From assembly GCA_004298675.1 (NCBI GenBank), contig SCRI01000025.1, positions 1 to 64,000 on the forward strand: a stretch of 64,000 bases of DNA. The letters are read 5' to 3'. Shown piece after piece: positions 19,436-27,969 of the stretch (position 1 is its first letter; each line of letters starts with the position of its first letter). The notes below the pieces were generated by a model, which was not told where the DNA came from, did not search any database, and saw nothing but the letters and a program-made list of their open reading frames with translations. Both the position numbers and the translations under genes were made by a program. The stretch comes from a bacterium. GTDB lineage: Bacteria > Vulcanimicrobiota > Vulcanimicrobiia > Vulcanimicrobiales > SCRA01.

Positions 19436-19750
19436 TCACGCGAGCAGCTTGACGAACGTCTCCGTGAGGCGCTTGAGCTCGCGCTGGTTCACGCCGCCCT
19501 CGGCCTTCGGCCGAATGCACTCGGCCATGCTGTTGGCCATCAACTGCACGGTCGCACGCTCGAGCGCGGCCCGCGCCGCCGCCATCTGCTGCGCGATGGC
19601 GTGGCAGTCCCGCCGCTCCGCAATCATGCGCTGAATGGCACGGACCTGACCTTCAACGCGCCGCAGGCGCGCCGTCACGTCCTTGACGACCTCCTCCGGC
19701 ACGCTCAGCGGGGCGCCGTCGTTCTCCCGACCTGCTGCAACCATGTCCAC
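19436..19750 (-). CDS. CsoR/RcnR family repressor, CstR-like cysteine pair
   Basis: A 104-residue all-helical DUF156 repressor binding its operator as a tetramer. RLRRVEGQVRAIQRMI is the signature helix. Sensor residues are Cys49 (in RDCHAI) and Cys78 (in SMAECI); where copper-binding CsoR has a histidine four residues before the second cysteine, this protein has Ser74. That Cys-Cys pattern without the histidine is the one of CstR, which senses persulfide, rather than of the Cu(I) sensor. The first codon can be GTG at 19750 or ATG at 19744; a good promoter ends six bases before the ATG. It is divergent from the DUF2892-RND-DUF302 operon. Sensor ligand is inference. Confidence 0.9.
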   Translation of the reverse strand: MDMVAAGRENDGAPLSVPEEVVKDVTARLRRVEGQVRAIQRMIAERRDCHAIAQQMAAARAALERATVQLMANSMAECIRPKAEGGVNQRELKRLTETFVKLLA

Positions 19751-19779
19751 AGTATACCCTACCCCGTACCGCTTGACAA
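19751..19779 (-). promoter_or_regulatory. Promoter of the CstR-like repressor gene, apparently leaderless
   Basis: On the minus strand TTGTCA (19779-19774) and TATACT (19756-19751) are separated by 17 bases. The -10 box is followed by GTGGAC and then ATG at 19744, so the transcript would start at or next to the start codon. Confidence 0.6.
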
Positions 19780-19801
19780 GATATACCCTACGGGGTAGTG
19801 T
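19773..19801 (+). promoter_or_regulatory. Promoter of the DUF2892-RND-DUF302 operon
   Basis: TTGACA at 19773-19778 is a perfect -35 box; TAGTGT at 19796-19801 is the -10 box at 17 bases. It shares its -35 bases with the opposite promoter of the repressor gene. The operator palindrome fills its spacer. Confidence 0.6.
19782..19797. promoter_or_regulatory. CsoR/CstR-type operator
   Basis: TACCC (19784-19788) and GGGTA (19793-19797) form an inverted repeat around TACG, the G/C-tract palindrome typical of CsoR-family operators. The ten bases TATACCCTAC at 19782-19791 occur again at 19753-19762, inside the repressor promoter, so a repressor could cover both promoters. Confidence 0.65.
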
Positions 19802-19837
19802 AATAGCGCGACTACTTCGCGCCGAACGGGATGCATC

Positions 19838-20089
19838 ATGAACGAGACTCCACTAAGCCAACACCTCACGCGCGCCGCCTGTGACAACGGCTGGCGGATC
19901 GAAGCGCGCGTCCGCTCCATCGCCGGCGCCATGATCCTGGCCAGCTTGGCTTTAGCGCTGCTGGATCGGCGCTGGCTGTGGCTGACCGTATTCGTGGGCG
20001 CCAACTTGCTGCAGTCCGGACTCAGCGGCTGGTGTCTGCTCTCCAATCTGCTGGCGCTGCGCTCGCGGCGTACAGGTACCGATGCGTAA
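19838..20089 (+). CDS. DUF2892 (YgaP-type) inner-membrane protein
   Basis: An 83-residue protein with two hydrophobic segments (about 25-42 and 48-70) and the conserved NGWRIEARVRSIAGAMIL entry typical of DUF2892, the membrane module found alone or fused to rhodanese in YgaP. It is the first gene of the CstR-controlled operon and overlaps the adaptor gene by eight bases. DUF2892 modules often occur with sulfur-transfer genes, which fits a persulfide-sensing regulator. The molecular role is not known. Confidence 0.82.
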   Translation: MNETPLSQHLTRAACDNGWRIEARVRSIAGAMILASLALALLDRRWLWLTVFVGANLLQSGLSGWCLLSNLLALRSRRTGTDA

Positions 20090-21257
20090 TCTCTCGCTGA
20101 TCGGACTCGCGGCGGCGCTGCTGCTCTCGGCGTGCGCTCCGCGCCACGCCCAACCCACGTCTCAACCCGCCGTCGCGGTCGGCGTGGCCAGCGCGCGCCC
20201 GGTTCGCAGCGCGGCGCGCTTGGAAGTAACGGGCACGCTGCGAGCGCGCGAGCTCGCTGTCGTTGCCGCGCAGCAGCCCGGCCGGGTCACCTCGATGCTG
20301 GTACGCGAGGGCGACTACGTCGGCGCCGGGCAGGCGCTAGCGATCATCGATCGCGCGACCTATGCCGCGCAAGCCGGCAGCGCCTCCGCCGCCGGAAGCG
20401 CCGCGAAGGCCGCCGTCGACGCCGCAAACTTCGAGGTTCAAGCCGCCCGCGCCGCGAGCGCGGGCAGCAGCGCTAAGGCCGAGAACGCCCGCCTGCGCGC
20501 GCAGCGCTTCGAGTCCCTGTACGCGCAAGGCGCCGTCTCCCGCCAGGAGCGCGACGACGCGGCGGCGGCGGCCGCTGCCGCCGTGGCGGAACTCGCCTCC
20601 GCCCACGCGGCTGAGGCCTCCGCACGTGCCCACAGCGCCGTCGCCGCAGGCGAGGCGGCAGCCGCCGGCGACCGCAGCACCTTGGCACAGGTGACGCTGA
20701 GGCAGACGACCGTGACGGCACCCTTCGACGGCATCATCACCAAGCGCTGGCTCGACAGCGGCGCATACGCCAACGCCGGCTCGCCGATCGCCACCGTCGA
20801 ATCGTCACGCCAACTCGAGCTCGACCTCTCCATCCCCGAAGACGCCGCCGCCACGCTGGCGCCCGGTGCAACGGTTCCGGTGCGCATCGATGCGTGGAGG
20901 GGCGGTTCATTGACCGGGCGGATGCGCGCACTGGTTCCTGACGACGGTTCCGGAACGCACGCGTACACGGCGATTCTCGAGATCGCCTATCGCCCCGGTC
21001 TGCTGCCGGGCATGTTCGCGCGCGCCGAGATCGCCGGACGCCCGCTCGAGGGCATCGCCATCCCCGTCTCGGCGCTGATCACCCGCGCCGGCCAGAGCGG
21101 CGCGTTCTTGGTCGAAGGCCACCGCGCGCGCTTCCAACCGGTGACGCTGTTGAGCACGGAGGGAACAACGGCGATAGTGAGTGGTTTAGCCGGCGGCACC
21201 GCCGTCGTGCGGACGCCGGATGAGCTCAGCGACGGGGAAGAGGTGGCGGTTCAGTGA
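20082..21257 (+). CDS. RND efflux periplasmic adaptor (HlyD/MFP family) lipoprotein
   Basis: A 391-residue membrane-fusion protein linking an inner-membrane RND pump to an outer-membrane channel. The N-terminus ends in LLLSAC, a lipobox, so it is a lipoprotein in the periplasm. A lipoyl/barrel-sandwich half GRVTSMLVREGDYVGAGQAL is followed by a very alanine-rich helical hairpin (about 95-210), the second half VTAPFDGIITKRWLDSGAYA, a beta-barrel and the membrane-proximal domain with IAIPVSALI. It overlaps both neighbours (eight and four bases). No outer-membrane factor gene is nearby. Confidence 0.92.
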   Translation: MRNLSLIGLAAALLLSACAPRHAQPTSQPAVAVGVASARPVRSAARLEVTGTLRARELAVVAAQQPGRVTSMLVREGDYVGAGQALAIIDRATYAAQAGSASAAGSAAKAAVDAANFEVQAARAASAGSSAKAENARLRAQRFESLYAQGAVSRQERDDAAAAAAAAVAELASAHAAEASARAHSAVAAGEAAAAGDRSTLAQVTLRQTTVTAPFDGIITKRWLDSGAYANAGSPIATVESSRQLELDLSIPEDAAATLAPGATVPVRIDAWRGGSLTGRMRALVPDDGSGTHAYTAILEIAYRPGLLPGMFARAEIAGRPLEGIAIPVSALITRAGQSGAFLVEGHRARFQPVTLLSTEGTTAIVSGLAGGTAVVRTPDELSDGEEVAVQ

Positions 21258-24200
21258 GCGGACACTTCCGCGGTGTTGGGCGTATCGTCCGCTACTTCGT
21301 CGACTCCAAGCTGACGGCGCTGCTGGTGCTAGCGGCAACGCTCTTCGGAATCTTCGCCGTATTGGCTACCCCGCGCGAGGAGAATCCGCAGATCACCGCG
21401 CCCGCGGCGGTCGTGACGGTCTCCGACCCCGGTATCGGCCGCGCTCAAATCGAACAGAACGTCACCAAGCCCATCGAGCGCGTCCTGCAAGAGATTCCCG
21501 GCGTCGAGCATCTCTATTCGACCTCCAGCGAAGGGCTGGCCACGGTCATCGTGCGCTATTACGTCGGCGAGGACAAAACCCGCTCCTACGTCGATCTGTA
21601 CAACCAGTTGATGGCCAACCGCGCGGTGCTTCCGCCGGGTGCCCAGGATCCGGCCGTCACGCCGCTCGATGTCGACGACGTCCCCATCGTCGTACTCACC
21701 CTCTCCGGCAGCCGCTACGACGACGTCACGTTGCGTGCGCTGGCGCACCGCCTCGCGGATGCGGTCCAGCCGGTCCCCGGCGCGAGCGTGATCTCCATGA
21801 GCGGCGGGCGCGAACAGGCTGTGGACGTCGCGCTCGATCCGGCTAAGCTCGCCGGCTATGAAATCTCCCCGCAAGACATCGAGCGGGCACTGGGCGTGAC
21901 CAACGTGGAGCAGGCGACGGGTTACGTGGCAGGCGGCGGCCACCGCCTGCTGCTGCACGCGGGTACGCCGCTGAGCACTCCCGCGCAAGTAGCCTCGCAG
22001 ATCGTCGCCGTTCGCGCAGGCGTGCCGATCGCGTTGGGGGACGTGGCGGGCATCAAGCTCGCTGCGCCGCCCCTGGAGCACATTACCACGTTTGCCGACC
22101 GCGCCAACCCGCAGCCGGCGACGGCCATCAGCGTTGCCGTCGCCAAGAAACGGGGCAGCAATGCCGTGACGGTAGCGCGCGGCGTGCTGGCGGCCGCACG
22201 GGGCGTGGAGCTGCCGCCGGGTATCGCGCTCAGCGTCACGCGTGACGATGGCGCCAAGGCCAACGCCGCGGTCAACGAGCTGATTCGCCGGCTGTTGGAG
22301 GCCATCGTCATCGTGACGCTCCTGCTGCTGGTGGCGCTAGGCCGGCGTGAAGCGGTGATCGTAGCGATCGCGATCCCGTTGACGCTCTTCATCACGCTGG
22401 GCATCGCGCTGCTGGCCCACCAGACGATCAACCGTATCACGCTGTTCGCCCTGATCCTGGCGTTGGGTCTGTTAGTCGACGATGCGATCGTGGTCGTGGA
22501 GAACATCCATCGCCATCTGCGTGGAGGCTCTACCGACGTCAAAGCGACGATTGCCGCCGCCGTCGAGGAGATCGCCAGCCCCACGATCCTGGCGACGATC
22601 GCCGTGATCTTCGCGTTCGTTCCGATGGCATTCGTCACCGGCATGATGGGCCCGTACATGCGCCCCATCCCCTTCAACGTCCCGGTCGCGATGGTGGTGT
22701 CGCTGGTCGTGGCCATCGTGGTCACGCCGTGGGCCGCGCAGCGCATGCTGGGCACGGGCGCGCACGGCGCGCACCACGGGCGCCGTCCGCAGCGCTGGGA
22801 GCCGCTCTACCGGCGTGCCCTGACCGCGCTCTTGACGCGTCCGCGCGCCCGCGGCATCTTCTTCGTCGCGCTGGCGGCGGCACTGGGCGTGGCGCTGCTG
22901 CTGCCGCTGGGTAAGGCCGTGCAGTTCCGCATGCTGCCCGACCAAAACGAGAGCACGTTCCTGGTCACGCTCGACGAGCCCGCCGGCACCGACCTACCCA
23001 CGACCACCCGCGCCGCACAGGCCCTGACCGCGCGTCTGATGGCCGATCCCAACGTCGCGAACGTGGAGACGTTCGTCGGCCACCACTCCATCCCAGACTT
23101 CAACGGACTGCTGCAGGGCGTGATCTTCCGCGACGCGCCGTGGTACGCCGACCTGCGTGTGAACCTGGTGCCCAAGGATCGGCGCAAGATCGCCTCGGCA
23201 GATCTGGTGCGCCAACTGCGCGGGCCGTTGCAATCGATCGGTGCGGGCTTCGGCGGCCTGGTGAAGATGGTCCAGGAGCCCCCTGGGCCACCGGTGCGCG
23301 CCACCGTCATGGCGCGCGTTTTCGGACCCGATCCCGAGATCCGCGCTCAGATCGCGCGCGGCTTGCTCCCGCTCTTCCGCCGCGAAGGTGGCGTGGTAGA
23401 CGTTGATTCAACGCTTCGGGCACAGCCCGTGCGCGTGCAAGTCTCCGTGGATGCGCGCAAGGCCGCGCTCGCCGGCGTCAGCGCGGCTCAGGTGGCGGAG
23501 GATCTTGCGATCGCCTATGGCGGTGCGGTCGTCAGCACGCTGCACGACACACGCACGCCCGAGCCGGTCTCCATCTACCTGCGTTTCGCGCCGTTCGCAC
23601 GGGCCGATCTCGGCACGCTGGGCGCAATCGCCATTCCCACGGCGCACGGCAACGTGCCACTCTCCGCACTGACCACGCTGTCGATGGTCAGCGCTCAACA
23701 GCCCTCGTACCGCGAAGACGGCCGGGGCGTGGACTACGTCACCGCCGAGATGGCCGGGCGCAGCTCGACCTATGCCGTCATCGACATGCTGCTGGCGCGG
23801 CTGCACCACCCGCTGCCGGCCGGATACTCCATCTCATGGGACGGCGAATGGAAGCTGACGCTGGACGTCTTTCGTGACCTTGGGCGCGCCATGGGTGTGG
23901 CCGTCGTGCTGATCTACCTGCTGCTGGTCGCGCGCTTCCGCTCGTTTTACATTCCAGTCGTCGTCATGGCCGCGATTCCCCTGGGTATCATCGGCGTGAT
24001 GCCGGGTTTCGCGCTGCTGGCACCACACGGCGTCTACTTCAGTGCTACCGCGATGATCGGCGTGATCGCACTCTCCGGAATCGTGGTGCGCAACTCGATC
24101 GTCTTAGTAGAGTTCATCGAAGACGAACTGCGCGGCGGCATCGGCCTACACGAAGCCGTGATCCGTGCCGGCACCGTCCGAGCGCGCCCGATTCTACTCA

Positions 24201-24424
24201 CGGCCGCAGCCGGCGTCTTCTCCTCCGCTGTCATCGCCGCCGACCCCGTCTGGAGCGGGTTGGCCTGGGCGCTGGTCTTCGGGATGACGGCCAGCGCACT
24301 GCTCTCCATCATCGTCGTCCCGCTGTTGTACGCACTGGTCGCCAAGACCGATCCCCTCGTTCCCGGCGCGCAGCCCGTGCACGCGCGCAGCGTGGAGCCG
24401 GTCACGGCGACCAGCGCATCCTAG
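21254..24424 (+). CDS. RND efflux pump permease (AcrB/HAE type)
   Basis: A 1056-residue proton-driven inner-membrane transporter. Twelve hydrophobic helices and two large periplasmic domains follow the AcrB plan. Transmembrane helix 4 has LGLLVDDAIVVVENIHR with the Asp-Asp proton-relay pair of hydrophobe/amphiphile (HAE) pumps, not the DGAVV pattern of CzcA-type metal pumps. In helix 10 the expected lysine is replaced by arginine in GIVVRNSIVLVEF, as in one HAE branch. The start is GTG at 21254. With its adaptor, DUF2892 and DUF302 neighbours it is under the CstR-like repressor. Substrate is probably an organic or sulfur compound; this is inferred. Confidence 0.94.
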   Translation: MSGHFRGVGRIVRYFVDSKLTALLVLAATLFGIFAVLATPREENPQITAPAAVVTVSDPGIGRAQIEQNVTKPIERVLQEIPGVEHLYSTSSEGLATVIVRYYVGEDKTRSYVDLYNQLMANRAVLPPGAQDPAVTPLDVDDVPIVVLTLSGSRYDDVTLRALAHRLADAVQPVPGASVISMSGGREQAVDVALDPAKLAGYEISPQDIERALGVTNVEQATGYVAGGGHRLLLHAGTPLSTPAQVASQIVAVRAGVPIALGDVAGIKLAAPPLEHITTFADRANPQPATAISVAVAKKRGSNAVTVARGVLAAARGVELPPGIALSVTRDDGAKANAAVNELIRRLLEAIVIVTLLLLVALGRREAVIVAIAIPLTLFITLGIALLAHQTINRITLFALILALGLLVDDAIVVVENIHRHLRGGSTDVKATIAAAVEEIASPTILATIAVIFAFVPMAFVTGMMGPYMRPIPFNVPVAMVVSLVVAIVVTPWAAQRMLGTGAHGAHHGRRPQRWEPLYRRALTALLTRPRARGIFFVALAAALGVALLLPLGKAVQFRMLPDQNESTFLVTLDEPAGTDLPTTTRAAQALTARLMADPNVANVETFVGHHSIPDFNGLLQGVIFRDAPWYADLRVNLVPKDRRKIASADLVRQLRGPLQSIGAGFGGLVKMVQEPPGPPVRATVMARVFGPDPEIRAQIARGLLPLFRREGGVVDVDSTLRAQPVRVQVSVDARKAALAGVSAAQVAEDLAIAYGGAVVSTLHDTRTPEPVSIYLRFAPFARADLGTLGAIAIPTAHGNVPLSALTTLSMVSAQQPSYREDGRGVDYVTAEMAGRSSTYAVIDMLLARLHHPLPAGYSISWDGEWKLTLDVFRDLGRAMGVAVVLIYLLLVARFRSFYIPVVVMAAIPLGIIGVMPGFALLAPHGVYFSATAMIGVIALSGIVVRNSIVLVEFIEDELRGGIGLHEAVIRAGTVRARPILLTAAAGVFSSAVIAADPVWSGLAWALVFGMTASALLSIIVVPLLYALVAKTDPLVPGAQPVHARSVEPVTATSAS

Positions 24425-24449
24425 CCATCACTCGAATAAGGAGTCGAAC

Positions 24450-24857
24450 ATGTCCATCACGAGCCTCCGGTACGGCAATGCCGTCACCACCAAACTCTCC
24501 TACGCCGACGCCGTCGAGCGCGCCAAGGCCCTGCTCAAAGACGAGGGCTTCGGCGTTCTCTGCGAGATCGACGTCACCAAGACGCTCAAGGAAAAGATCG
24601 GCGCGGAGTTTCGTCCGTACGTGATCCTGGGTGCCTGCAACCCGCAGTACGCGCACCAGGTGCTCTCCCAGGAGTCGCATGTCGGCTTGCTGCTCCCCTG
24701 TAACGTCGTCGTCCAGCAGGGAGCGGAGGGCACCGTCGTCTCCGCCGTTGACGCTTCCGCCATGCTCAGCGTGGTTGGAAGGCCGGAGTTGGAGCCGATC
24801 GCGCGGGAGGTCAACGCGAGGTTGGGCCGCGTGCTGGAGCGCATCGCCGCCGCGTAA
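24450..24857 (+). CDS. DUF302 domain protein
   Basis: A 135-residue soluble protein consisting of one DUF302 domain: YADAVERAKALLKDEGFGVLCEIDVTKTLKEK is the family start, and YVILGACNPQYAHQVL with the single conserved cysteine in GACNP is the core. LLLPCNVVVQQ follows with a second cysteine. A ribosome site AAGGAG lies upstream of ATG 24450. DUF302 proteins are frequent beside sulfur-oxidation and CsoR/RND genes, but their activity has not been established. It is the last gene of the CstR-controlled operon. Confidence 0.9.
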   Translation: MSITSLRYGNAVTTKLSYADAVERAKALLKDEGFGVLCEIDVTKTLKEKIGAEFRPYVILGACNPQYAHQVLSQESHVGLLLPCNVVVQQGAEGTVVSAVDASAMLSVVGRPELEPIAREVNARLGRVLERIAAA

Positions 24858-24877
24858 ACGTCAAGACTTCTTTACGC
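24852..24877 (+). terminator. Hairpin after the DUF302 gene
   Basis: GCGTAAA (24852-24858) and TTTACGC (24871-24877) form a seven-pair stem with a 12-base loop that includes the DUF302 stop codon. No T-run follows, so it is either a weak terminator or an RNA-stabilising end. Confidence 0.3.
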
Positions 24878-24982
24878 CCACTTACGAGTGTGTGACAGCG
24901 CTCACGCCGCTCCGTGCCGAAGAGAGGAGGCGACGGCTCCCCCGGCCGCCGCCTTCAGCTATCTCACCGGGGGAGCTCTATC

Positions 24983-25537
24983 TTGTCTACTTCTTTGCAG
25001 GTCGCTTTTGGCAAATTCGTCTCCGTTCGCTTCGGCGCCGAGGCCTGGTCTAAACTACTTCACGACTCCGCTCTCAACGCGAGCATGGACCTGGCTTCCG
25101 CGGGCAATCGCGGCGACGCACTGGCTCTCTTGCTGATGGCCACGGCGCGCGTTACGAGCGAACAATCCGCGGCCGTGCTTGAAGAGCTCGGAGCTTTTCT
25201 CGCAGGTCAGCTGCTGTCGCGGTACCGCGAGCGCATCGACCCAGCCTGGACGACTATCGATCTCGTGGCGTTCGCCAGCCGCGCGCTTGCGCTTTGGTTC
25301 GCGCGCAACGAGACCGCGCATCTACCGGCCATGCGCTGCATCCGCACTGGCGAGCGGGCCATGCGGATCGTGTACGCGTCGCGCCGGCGTCTGTGTCCGC
25401 TGATTCGCGGCTTGATCTTCGGGGCGGCACAGCGGCGCGGCGAGACGCTCGTGTGGACGGAAGAGCGTTGTCTGCTCAAGGGCGCGAGCTTCTGCGAGAT
25501 CCTGGTCGAGTTGCAGGGGCGTGCGCCGGCGGCGTAG
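24983..25537 (+). CDS. H-NOX-like (HNOB/V4R) protein lacking the heme histidine
   Basis: A 184-residue soluble protein resembling stand-alone heme-NO-binding domain proteins. The N-terminal VAFGKFVSVRFGAEAWSKLL matches the first helices, and the C-terminal half RRRLCPLIRGLIFGAAQRRG followed by EERCLLKGASFCEILVEL matches the V4R-like end of these proteins. The histidine that coordinates heme in H-NOX, about 12 residues before an LP pair, is replaced by a Leu/Ala stretch (ALALWFARNETAHLP), so heme binding as usual is not expected. TTG at 24983 is chosen as start because GGGGGAG lies seven bases upstream; the open frame extends to 24914. Ligand and partner unknown. Confidence 0.65.
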   Translation: MSTSLQVAFGKFVSVRFGAEAWSKLLHDSALNASMDLASAGNRGDALALLLMATARVTSEQSAAVLEELGAFLAGQLLSRYRERIDPAWTTIDLVAFASRALALWFARNETAHLPAMRCIRTGERAMRIVYASRRRLCPLIRGLIFGAAQRRGETLVWTEERCLLKGASFCEILVELQGRAPAA

Positions 25538-25576
25538 CGCCGCAGGGGATGCGCTACGAGCGCGCAATGGTCTTGC

Positions 25577-26542
25577 ATGCAGACGCGCTTGACCGAGATG
25601 CTCGGCATCACCCATCCCATCCTCAATGCCCCCATGACACCGCAAGCGGGCGGTGTGCTGGCACGCGCGGTCTCTGAAGCGGGCGCGTTCGGCATCGTCG
25701 GCCTGAACGAGGACGAGCGGGCGGAGCAGATCGCCGAACAGGTCGCACTGATCACGGCTGACGGTTTCAAAAAACCGTTTGGTATCGGCCTCGTCATTTG
25801 GGTACTCGAGCGCCGCCCCGATCTGCTGGACCTGGCGATCGCGGCCAAGCCCACGCTGGTCAGCATCTCCTTCGGGGACCCCGCGCCCTACGTCGAGCGG
25901 CTCCATCGCGCGGGCATCCTCGTCGCCTCGCAGGTGCAGTCGCGCGACTCCGCCCAGCAGGCTGCGCGGGCCGGAGTTGATGTCGTCGTGGCGCAGGGCA
26001 CGGAGGCAGGCGGCCACACCGGCGCCGTCGGGACGCTGCCGCTCTTGCAGATCGTGCTGGATGCCGTCGACGTCCCGGTGGTCGCGGCGGGGGGTATCGC
26101 CAGCGGCCGCGGTCTCGCCGCGGTGCTGGCGGCAGGCGCCGTCGGGGCTTGGATCGGAACGCCGTTCTTGGCGGCGGCGGAGAGCCGCACCCCCGAGCAG
26201 GCGCGCGACCGCATCGTGGCCAGCGACGAGACCCAGACCGTGCTCACGAGCGTCTTCGATCGCGCGCAGGGGAAGCCGTGGCCCTCGCAGTTCCGCGGGC
26301 GCGCGCTGCGCAATCGCTTTACCGAGCAGTGGCACGGCCGCGAAGAGGAGCTGCTTCAAGCAGCAGGCGCGCTGGACGAGTTCCGCCGCGCCAAAGCCGA
26401 GCGCGATTACGGCATCGCCAACGTCTATGCCGGGCAATCGGTCGGCATGGTATCGACGCGTACGACCGCCCGCGAGATCGTCGAGCGTATCGCTGCAGGT
26501 GCGGAGGCACAGTTACGGCGAGCCGCCTCCTTGGTGCGCTAG
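25577..26542 (+). CDS. Nitronate monooxygenase (2-nitropropane dioxygenase family)
   Basis: A 321-residue FMN-dependent TIM-barrel enzyme that oxidises nitronates or related toxic carbanions to carbonyl compounds and nitrite. Seen are GITHPILNAPM at the first strand, the FMN/active-site segment AQGTEAGGHTG with the catalytic His, PVVAAGGIASGRGLAAVLAAG as phosphate-binding loop, and GAWIGTPFLAA. Start ATG at 25577. It stands alone, 39 bases after the H-NOX-like gene. Other members are enoyl reductases, so the precise substrate is not settled. Confidence 0.9.
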   Translation: MQTRLTEMLGITHPILNAPMTPQAGGVLARAVSEAGAFGIVGLNEDERAEQIAEQVALITADGFKKPFGIGLVIWVLERRPDLLDLAIAAKPTLVSISFGDPAPYVERLHRAGILVASQVQSRDSAQQAARAGVDVVVAQGTEAGGHTGAVGTLPLLQIVLDAVDVPVVAAGGIASGRGLAAVLAAGAVGAWIGTPFLAAAESRTPEQARDRIVASDETQTVLTSVFDRAQGKPWPSQFRGRALRNRFTEQWHGREEELLQAAGALDEFRRAKAERDYGIANVYAGQSVGMVSTRTTAREIVERIAAGAEAQLRRAASLVR

Positions 26543-26620
26543 CAGCCGTCGATTCAGCGTTTGTTCATCCCAGCGCTCTAGCGTGAAGCGGGTACGAATC
26601 GCACCATCGGGAGGTGCTCG

Positions 26621-27820
26621 ATGTCCGCTTCGACGTCACTGGTGAACGTGCCGATAGGCACCGCAATCCTGTTGGCCCTCGCGTCGTGCTCCGGCTCGGG
26701 CGGCATGAGCACCGGCGCCACTCCGGTGGTTGCCCCCAACGCCATGGTGCCGGCTCCGATGGCCACGGCAGCGCTGCGCACGGCGGCGGATCCGTCGACT
26801 CCCGAAGACAACGCAGACGATCCGGTCGACGGCACCTCGATTCTCAAGCGCCTCAACCATATCACGACGATCGGCTCGACGGTCGATCCGAGTAACGGAG
26901 ATCAAAATCCGTACGGGCTAGCCGTAGCCTCCGTCGATGCCGGCGCCATCGAGCCCGGCGATCTCGTGGTCTGCAACTTCAACAATGCCGCCAACGTGCA
27001 GGGCACGGGCACCACGATCGTGGCGCTCCATCCCAAACCCGGCTCAACGCCGCGGCGGGTAGCGCAAAAGAGTGCGCTCTTGGGCTGCACCGAGGTCGCG
27101 CTCGCGCCCAACGGCAACATCTGGGCCTCAGCCTTCGCCGCCAACGACAACCCCATCGTCGCACCCGACGGTACGCTCCGGACCACGCTGCCGGGCGGAC
27201 CATGGCACGGCCCGTTCGGGCAAACGTTCGCACCGCATCCCGGGAGCTTCGGCAGCGCCGCGTTCTACGAGAGCAATGCGGGTGACGGCACGATCGTACG
27301 CATCGGCATCGGCGCCAACTCACACTTCACGTTCGAAGTGATCGCCAGCGGCTTCGCCGTCAACCACGGCGCCCCCGGCAGCATCCTCGGCCCTTCGGGA
27401 TTGCAATACGACCGGCGCCACGATCGCCTCTACATCGTCGACGGCGCCGACAATACGCTCGTCGCACTGCGCGGCGTCTCGACGATCCCTGCCGGCGGCG
27501 TCGTCGTCCACGGTACGTCGTTCAGCGGACCGTTCGCCAAGCGCGCGCGGCTGATCTTCTCGGGCACACCGCTCAACGGCCCGATTAGTTCGGCCCTGCT
27601 GCCCGATGGCCACCTGGTGTTGGGCAACACGCTCGATTCCAGCGGCTTCAATTTGATGGTGGAGATCGCGCCCAACGGCCGCCTCCTCGACGTCAAGAAC
27701 GTGGACACCGGCGCGGCTGGGGCGCTCTTCGGCATGGCCGCGACCGGTCACGACAACGCCGACACCGCGCTCTATTTCAACGACGACAACGACAATACGG
27801 TCAAGGAACTCACGCCGTAA
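26621..27820 (+). CDS. Secreted beta-propeller (NHL/SMP-30-like) lipoprotein
   Basis: A 399-residue protein with a signal sequence ending in LALASC, a lipobox, and a low-complexity Ala/Pro/Met linker. The rest shows repeated propeller-blade motifs, e.g. NPYGLAVASVDAG, EVALAPNGNIWASAF, SGLQYDRRHDRLYIVDGADN, ISSALLPDGHLVLGNT and GRLLDVKNVDTG. Such propellers outside the cell bind ligands or hydrolyse lactone-like esters; no catalytic motif can be assigned. A ribosome site GGGAGGTG precedes ATG 26621. It is a single gene between nitronate monooxygenase and tRNA-Ser. Confidence 0.8.
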   Translation: MSASTSLVNVPIGTAILLALASCSGSGGMSTGATPVVAPNAMVPAPMATAALRTAADPSTPEDNADDPVDGTSILKRLNHITTIGSTVDPSNGDQNPYGLAVASVDAGAIEPGDLVVCNFNNAANVQGTGTTIVALHPKPGSTPRRVAQKSALLGCTEVALAPNGNIWASAFAANDNPIVAPDGTLRTTLPGGPWHGPFGQTFAPHPGSFGSAAFYESNAGDGTIVRIGIGANSHFTFEVIASGFAVNHGAPGSILGPSGLQYDRRHDRLYIVDGADNTLVALRGVSTIPAGGVVVHGTSFSGPFAKRARLIFSGTPLNGPISSALLPDGHLVLGNTLDSSGFNLMVEIAPNGRLLDVKNVDTGAAGALFGMAATGHDNADTALYFNDDNDNTVKELTP

Positions 27821-27875
27821 CGTCCGCAGGCCTCACGCTCTCAACCGTGAAGTATCGCCCGATCCGCGCCGTCGT

Positions 27876-27965
27876 GGAGGGGTGGCAGAGCGGTTGAATG
27901 CAGCGGTCTTGAAAACCGCCGAGCCCGCAAGGGTTCCGTGAGTTCGAATCTCACCCCCTCCGCCA
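27876..27965 (+). tRNA. tRNA-Ser (anticodon UGA)
   Basis: A 90-base class II tRNA with encoded CCA. The acceptor stem pairs GGAGGGG (27876-27882) with CCCCTCC (27955-27961), followed by G and CCA. The anticodon stem GCGGT/ACCGC (27903-27907/27915-27919) encloses loop CTTGAAA with anticodon TGA at 27910-27912, which reads UCN serine codons. A long variable arm and the T-loop GTTCGAATC are present. Confidence 0.97.
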
Positions 27966-27969
27966 GGAA

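Noticed and set aside
19436-19750. Copper sensor CsoR proper
   Set aside because: The His of the Cys-His-Cys copper site is replaced by Ser74, and no copper ATPase or copZ gene is adjacent.
21254-24424. Heavy-metal (CzcA-type) RND pump
   Set aside because: Helix 4 carries the Asp-Asp pair in LVDDAIVVVEN of the hydrophobe/amphiphile branch, not the DGAVV pattern of metal pumps.
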